From the NCBI RefSeq assembly GCF_043641665.1, contig NC_092203.1, forward strand, positions 8,223,067-8,287,066: DNA of 64,000 bases, written 5' to 3'. The notes beneath the pieces were generated by a model that was given only the letters and a program-made list of their open reading frames with translations, made no database searches and was not told where the DNA came from. This DNA is from Enoplosus armatus (taxonomy: Eukaryota > Chordata > Actinopteri > Centrarchiformes > Enoplosidae). Of the stretch, positions 61,331 to 64,000 are shown one piece after another. The position numbers and the translations under genes were made by a program. Positions within the stretch are counted from its first letter, which is position 1, and the number at the start of each line of letters is the position of its first letter.

Positions 61331-61349
61331 GAGCGAGAGCCAAATCTTC

Positions 61350-61460
61350 ATCTCGGACGGCGCAGGAGGGGAGGGGAGGGGAGGGGGGGTGAAAATGATG
61401 AAAAATGAAATAGGGTGTATCTGGAGGGGGAGCTGAATGGATGGATGGAGGGAGGGAGGG
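61350..61460. repeat. GGAGG/GGGGA-rich minisatellite-like tract
   Basis: Repeated GGGGAGGGGAGGGGAGGG and GGATGGATGGAGGGAGGG words. The G-runs could form a quadruplex on the + strand. Confidence 0.6.
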
Positions 61461-61640
61461 GAGATAAGAAGTCGGGGTCATCACCTGTGTGCTTCGGCCT
61501 GCTTTTCTTTCAATCCCAAATCCAACAATCAGTTTAAGCTTCTGGCAGACTGTACGACATGAAGGGAAAAGGAGGCATCGCGTGGCCTTATGTTACCTAC
61601 AGGACTTGATTTTGTGTTTTAGTCATTTTTTTAACTCTCT

Positions 61641-61760
61641 GGTTCCAGCTTCTACAATGTGAGGATTTGCTGCTTTCTTTGTCATATTTCATTTTAAACT
61701 GAATATCGTTGGGGTTTGGACTTTGAAGACTTCACTTTGGGCTCTGGGAAACTGTGAAGG
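61641..61760 (+). repeat. Dispersed fish repeat, family A
   Basis: AATGTGAGGATTTGCTGCTT, AAACTGAATATCGTTGGGG and GGGCTCTGGGAAACTGTG closely match the family A head, including words shared with 24590-24785. Confidence 0.7.
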
Positions 61761-61769
61761 ACAAAATGA

Positions 61770-62925
61770 GTCCTTCACAGTAAAATAAATATATCATATT
61801 CACACTTCAAACCCAACACAACTTAAGCTGATCAGTTATCAGCTGTCCACCTTCAACAAGATAAGGAGTTGAGGTGTAAAATAAGAACTTCTCTATTTAA
61901 AAATAATTTTAAAAAATCAACTAATAAATGCCAGAAGAAATTAAATAACATCATGGCTGTTTCTTCTTTATTACAGCACATTCATTTGTATATGTATATG
62001 TGTATATAGGATTTTTATATTTTTAATAGGCCAGCTTGTTTTGGACATTTTTTTGGAGTGCATATAAAAATTACAATGAGTCAGAACAACATTTCTATCC
62101 ATAGAAAGAGGCTTTTTGTCACCCTGACCAAATTTCTAGGCTACACTCTGAAGTGAAAGACCTCTTCAAGGAGAACTTCAGTAAAACAACACTCATTTCA
62201 TTTTCTCAGTATTTTGCAAGTAAAAGACGTGAAGACATCTATTCAAAGTGATTTGTCTTTAAAAAAAAAAAAATTTTTAATTCAATAACAAAGATGAGAA
62301 GGAAGTGATCCCCTATCCCTGACCTCACATGTCCTGCTGCTTTACACCAACTCCAGTTTTAAGAACAACAGCACCCTCTAGTGGTACAAAGGGGTGATGC
62401 ATGAGAGGCTCAATCCTGATAGATTAGACTGCACACAGGACATTTACAGTAAATTATTGGTAAAAGCTATCTATCTTAAGTTAGTATCTACTGTATGTCA
62501 CAATGTAAATATTTGTGCAATTTTGAAGCCATTGACAATGATGACTCATGAATCATTTTGCCATAAGATGGCACTACACATCCTAAAATCCTCACATTTC
62601 TTGCCACAGTGAATATAATGTAAATATACTATCATACTATGTTAAAGATGACAAATCTCAAGAGGCCCTGAAAACTACCCGAGTACAAGACCTCGCTAGA
62701 AACCAGAAAATATCAACTCGTCACTGACTTTGTATTAAATGTTAGAGGAGAGATGAAACAATGGAGGGTTAAAGGCAAATACAAAGATCAAAACTCTCAT
62801 CATCAAGACCCAGGAGGCTTGGAACAACTTGCCTGAGGAAACTACAATGTCCGCATCTTCAAGACACAAGGTTAACATCATGTATTTTCATGTCATCATA
62901 GCTCCAATGATGTGTTGGTTCACCT
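61770..62925. other. Downstream intergenic
   Basis: Unique AT-rich DNA with an A13 run (62262-62274). No gene seen. Confidence 0.5.
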
Positions 62926-62929
62926 ATTT

Positions 62930-63640
62930 CTAACTGAGAGGCACAATGCTGCTGTGTCGGCGCAGCTTTTTCTTTCTGTTTGCAGTTCCTGGTCCAATCC
63001 ACCAGGTGTCCTCACAGACTAATTATTATTTCACTGACTAGAACGGCTCCGTCGCAGTGTTTGTTACAACGCCTCTACCTGCATTACTTTCATTTGTCAT
63101 AATATAACACGATTACTGTGTTACCTTTTAACGTAATTACCCCTTAGGGGTATTAAGATAAGCTATTTATTCCAGGTGACTGTGAACTGATCACTTTACA
63201 CCATTATCAGTCATTCTCTCAACTGACAGATCTCACTATCTGTCATGCATCTTCTGTGATTTGTGTATTTTGCAGAGACTTACACAGATAACAGTTACTG
63301 TTCTTTGTAATCACATTACCATGATGCTGTTACATCGGCTACATGGAGTGACAGAGAGAGCGAGAGGGAGGATTAACTCTATGAACCACCAGAGGCCCTC
63401 AGTGATCTGCAGTGATCTTTCTCTGTAGCTGCCAGCAAACAGCTCAGTGCTGTTATTCATAATCAGCTGTGAGAGGATGCAACAGCTATTTCTGTATTTT
63501 GTCACGCAATCCCAGCAGCTCTGTGAAATTGCGGCTGTTTCCGCAATTTCTATTCAGCGTCCGCTAAAACCATCAAGCAGCTGATAAATGCCTTTTGACT
63601 CCTGAGGATTACTGAGTGACAGGGAAATGAAAGAAAAAAA
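62930..63640. promoter_or_regulatory. Candidate conserved non-coding elements
   Basis: CAGACTAATTATTATTTCAC, TTAACGTAATTACCCC, GTTATTCATAATCAGCTG, TTGCGGCTGTTTCCGCAATT and AAGCAGCTGATAAATGCC occur in repeat-free DNA. TTGCGGCTGTTTCCGCAA is an inverted pair of CEBP-like half-sites. Confidence 0.35.
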
Positions 63641-63644
63641 ATAC

Positions 63645-64000
63645 TGTAATACAGCATTCAATTAAGCATGACAGCTCCAACAACACAGATTGTGTGTTGT
63701 TGATTTCCATCAATGCTTTTTCACTCATTCTCTTCATTCATTCTTTCATCCATTCATACAAAAACATGTTACCATCCTTGGACTTAACATTCAAACTGAC
63801 ATCTGGGAAGAGAAAAAACGTCTTTACTGCTGCTTTAACTACAACCTTATAGCAGATAGCAGAGGGTTGGGGTTGGGTGACAGATTGGAAAAGCTCAATC
63901 CGCGCTCAAAAAGACAGATTGGCAGGCGGCTGCCGTGTAGCTTCACTAGTCCACTAGACTAATGTTGTCAACATCACCAGTGTAAGTGGTTTCTGTCCCA
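63645..64000. other. Downstream intergenic, nothing recognised
   Basis: Unique sequence to the window edge. An 89-codon frame at about 63693-63962 has no recognisable domain. Confidence 0.5.

Overview
The window looks like a piece of a teleost fish chromosome, probably a percomorph. It is AT-leaning and very rich in (CA)n/(GT)n microsatellites, and it carries Tc1/mariner-like remnants and dispersed repeats typical of fish. It contains one vertebrate multi-exon gene, on the + strand. No second gene, rRNA, tRNA or CRISPR array was found.

The gene is a co-orthologue of PROX1 (prospero homeobox 1). It spans about 15.75-49.97 kb and can be reconstructed exon by exon: a 5' untranslated exon 1 ending at 16222; exon 2 from about 19502, with the start codon at 19569, to 19913; exon 3 at 20132-20761; exon 4 at 21375-22607; exon 5 at 27139-27246; exon 6 at 35402-35596; and a final exon whose coding part is 47817-48002. 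All coding junctions are phase 0 and the conceptual protein is 898 residues, against 737 for human PROX1. The C-terminal homeo-Prospero DNA-binding domain (exons 5-7) is almost unchanged. The N-terminal half keeps the NLS, the LRKLL and ISQLL nuclear-receptor boxes, a coiled coil and an IKSE sumoylation site, but is inflated by Asn/Ser, Gly, Pro and His runs. I cannot tell from sequence alone whether it is prox1a or prox1b.

Three gene-structure observations stand out. Intron 4 (22608-27138) has the hallmarks of a U12-type minor-spliceosome intron: donor GTATCCTTG and branch site CTCCTTAAC 15 nt before the acceptor. The region that is one large coding exon in human PROX1 is split here by two extra short introns (218 and 613 bp), both containing repeat-like sequence. 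Intron 4 ends in tandem acceptors 6 nt apart that could include or skip two codons at the edge of the homeodomain.

Layout: 1-15.7 kb is upstream intergenic DNA with a Tc1-like fragment (5.66-6.12 kb), many CA tracts, and islands of complex, homeobox-site-rich DNA that are candidate conserved enhancers (best: 13.56-14.17 kb). 15.7-16.2 kb is a TATA-containing promoter and 5' exon. 16.2-47.8 kb holds the introns, with candidate enhancer islands at 29.2-29.9, 30.9-31.5, 34.5-34.8, 36.1-36.4 and 44.9-45.4 kb and a second Tc1 fragment at 47.3-47.6 kb. 48.0-49.97 kb is the 3' UTR, with an AU-rich element and a good poly(A) signal. 50-64 kb is a downstream gene-free region with more candidate regulatory islands (53.2, 59.2-59.6, 60.6-61.3, 62.9-63.6 kb). 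This fits the known setting of PROX1, a developmental transcription-factor gene surrounded by regulatory, gene-poor DNA. Statements about conservation are inference from sequence texture; no alignment could be run.
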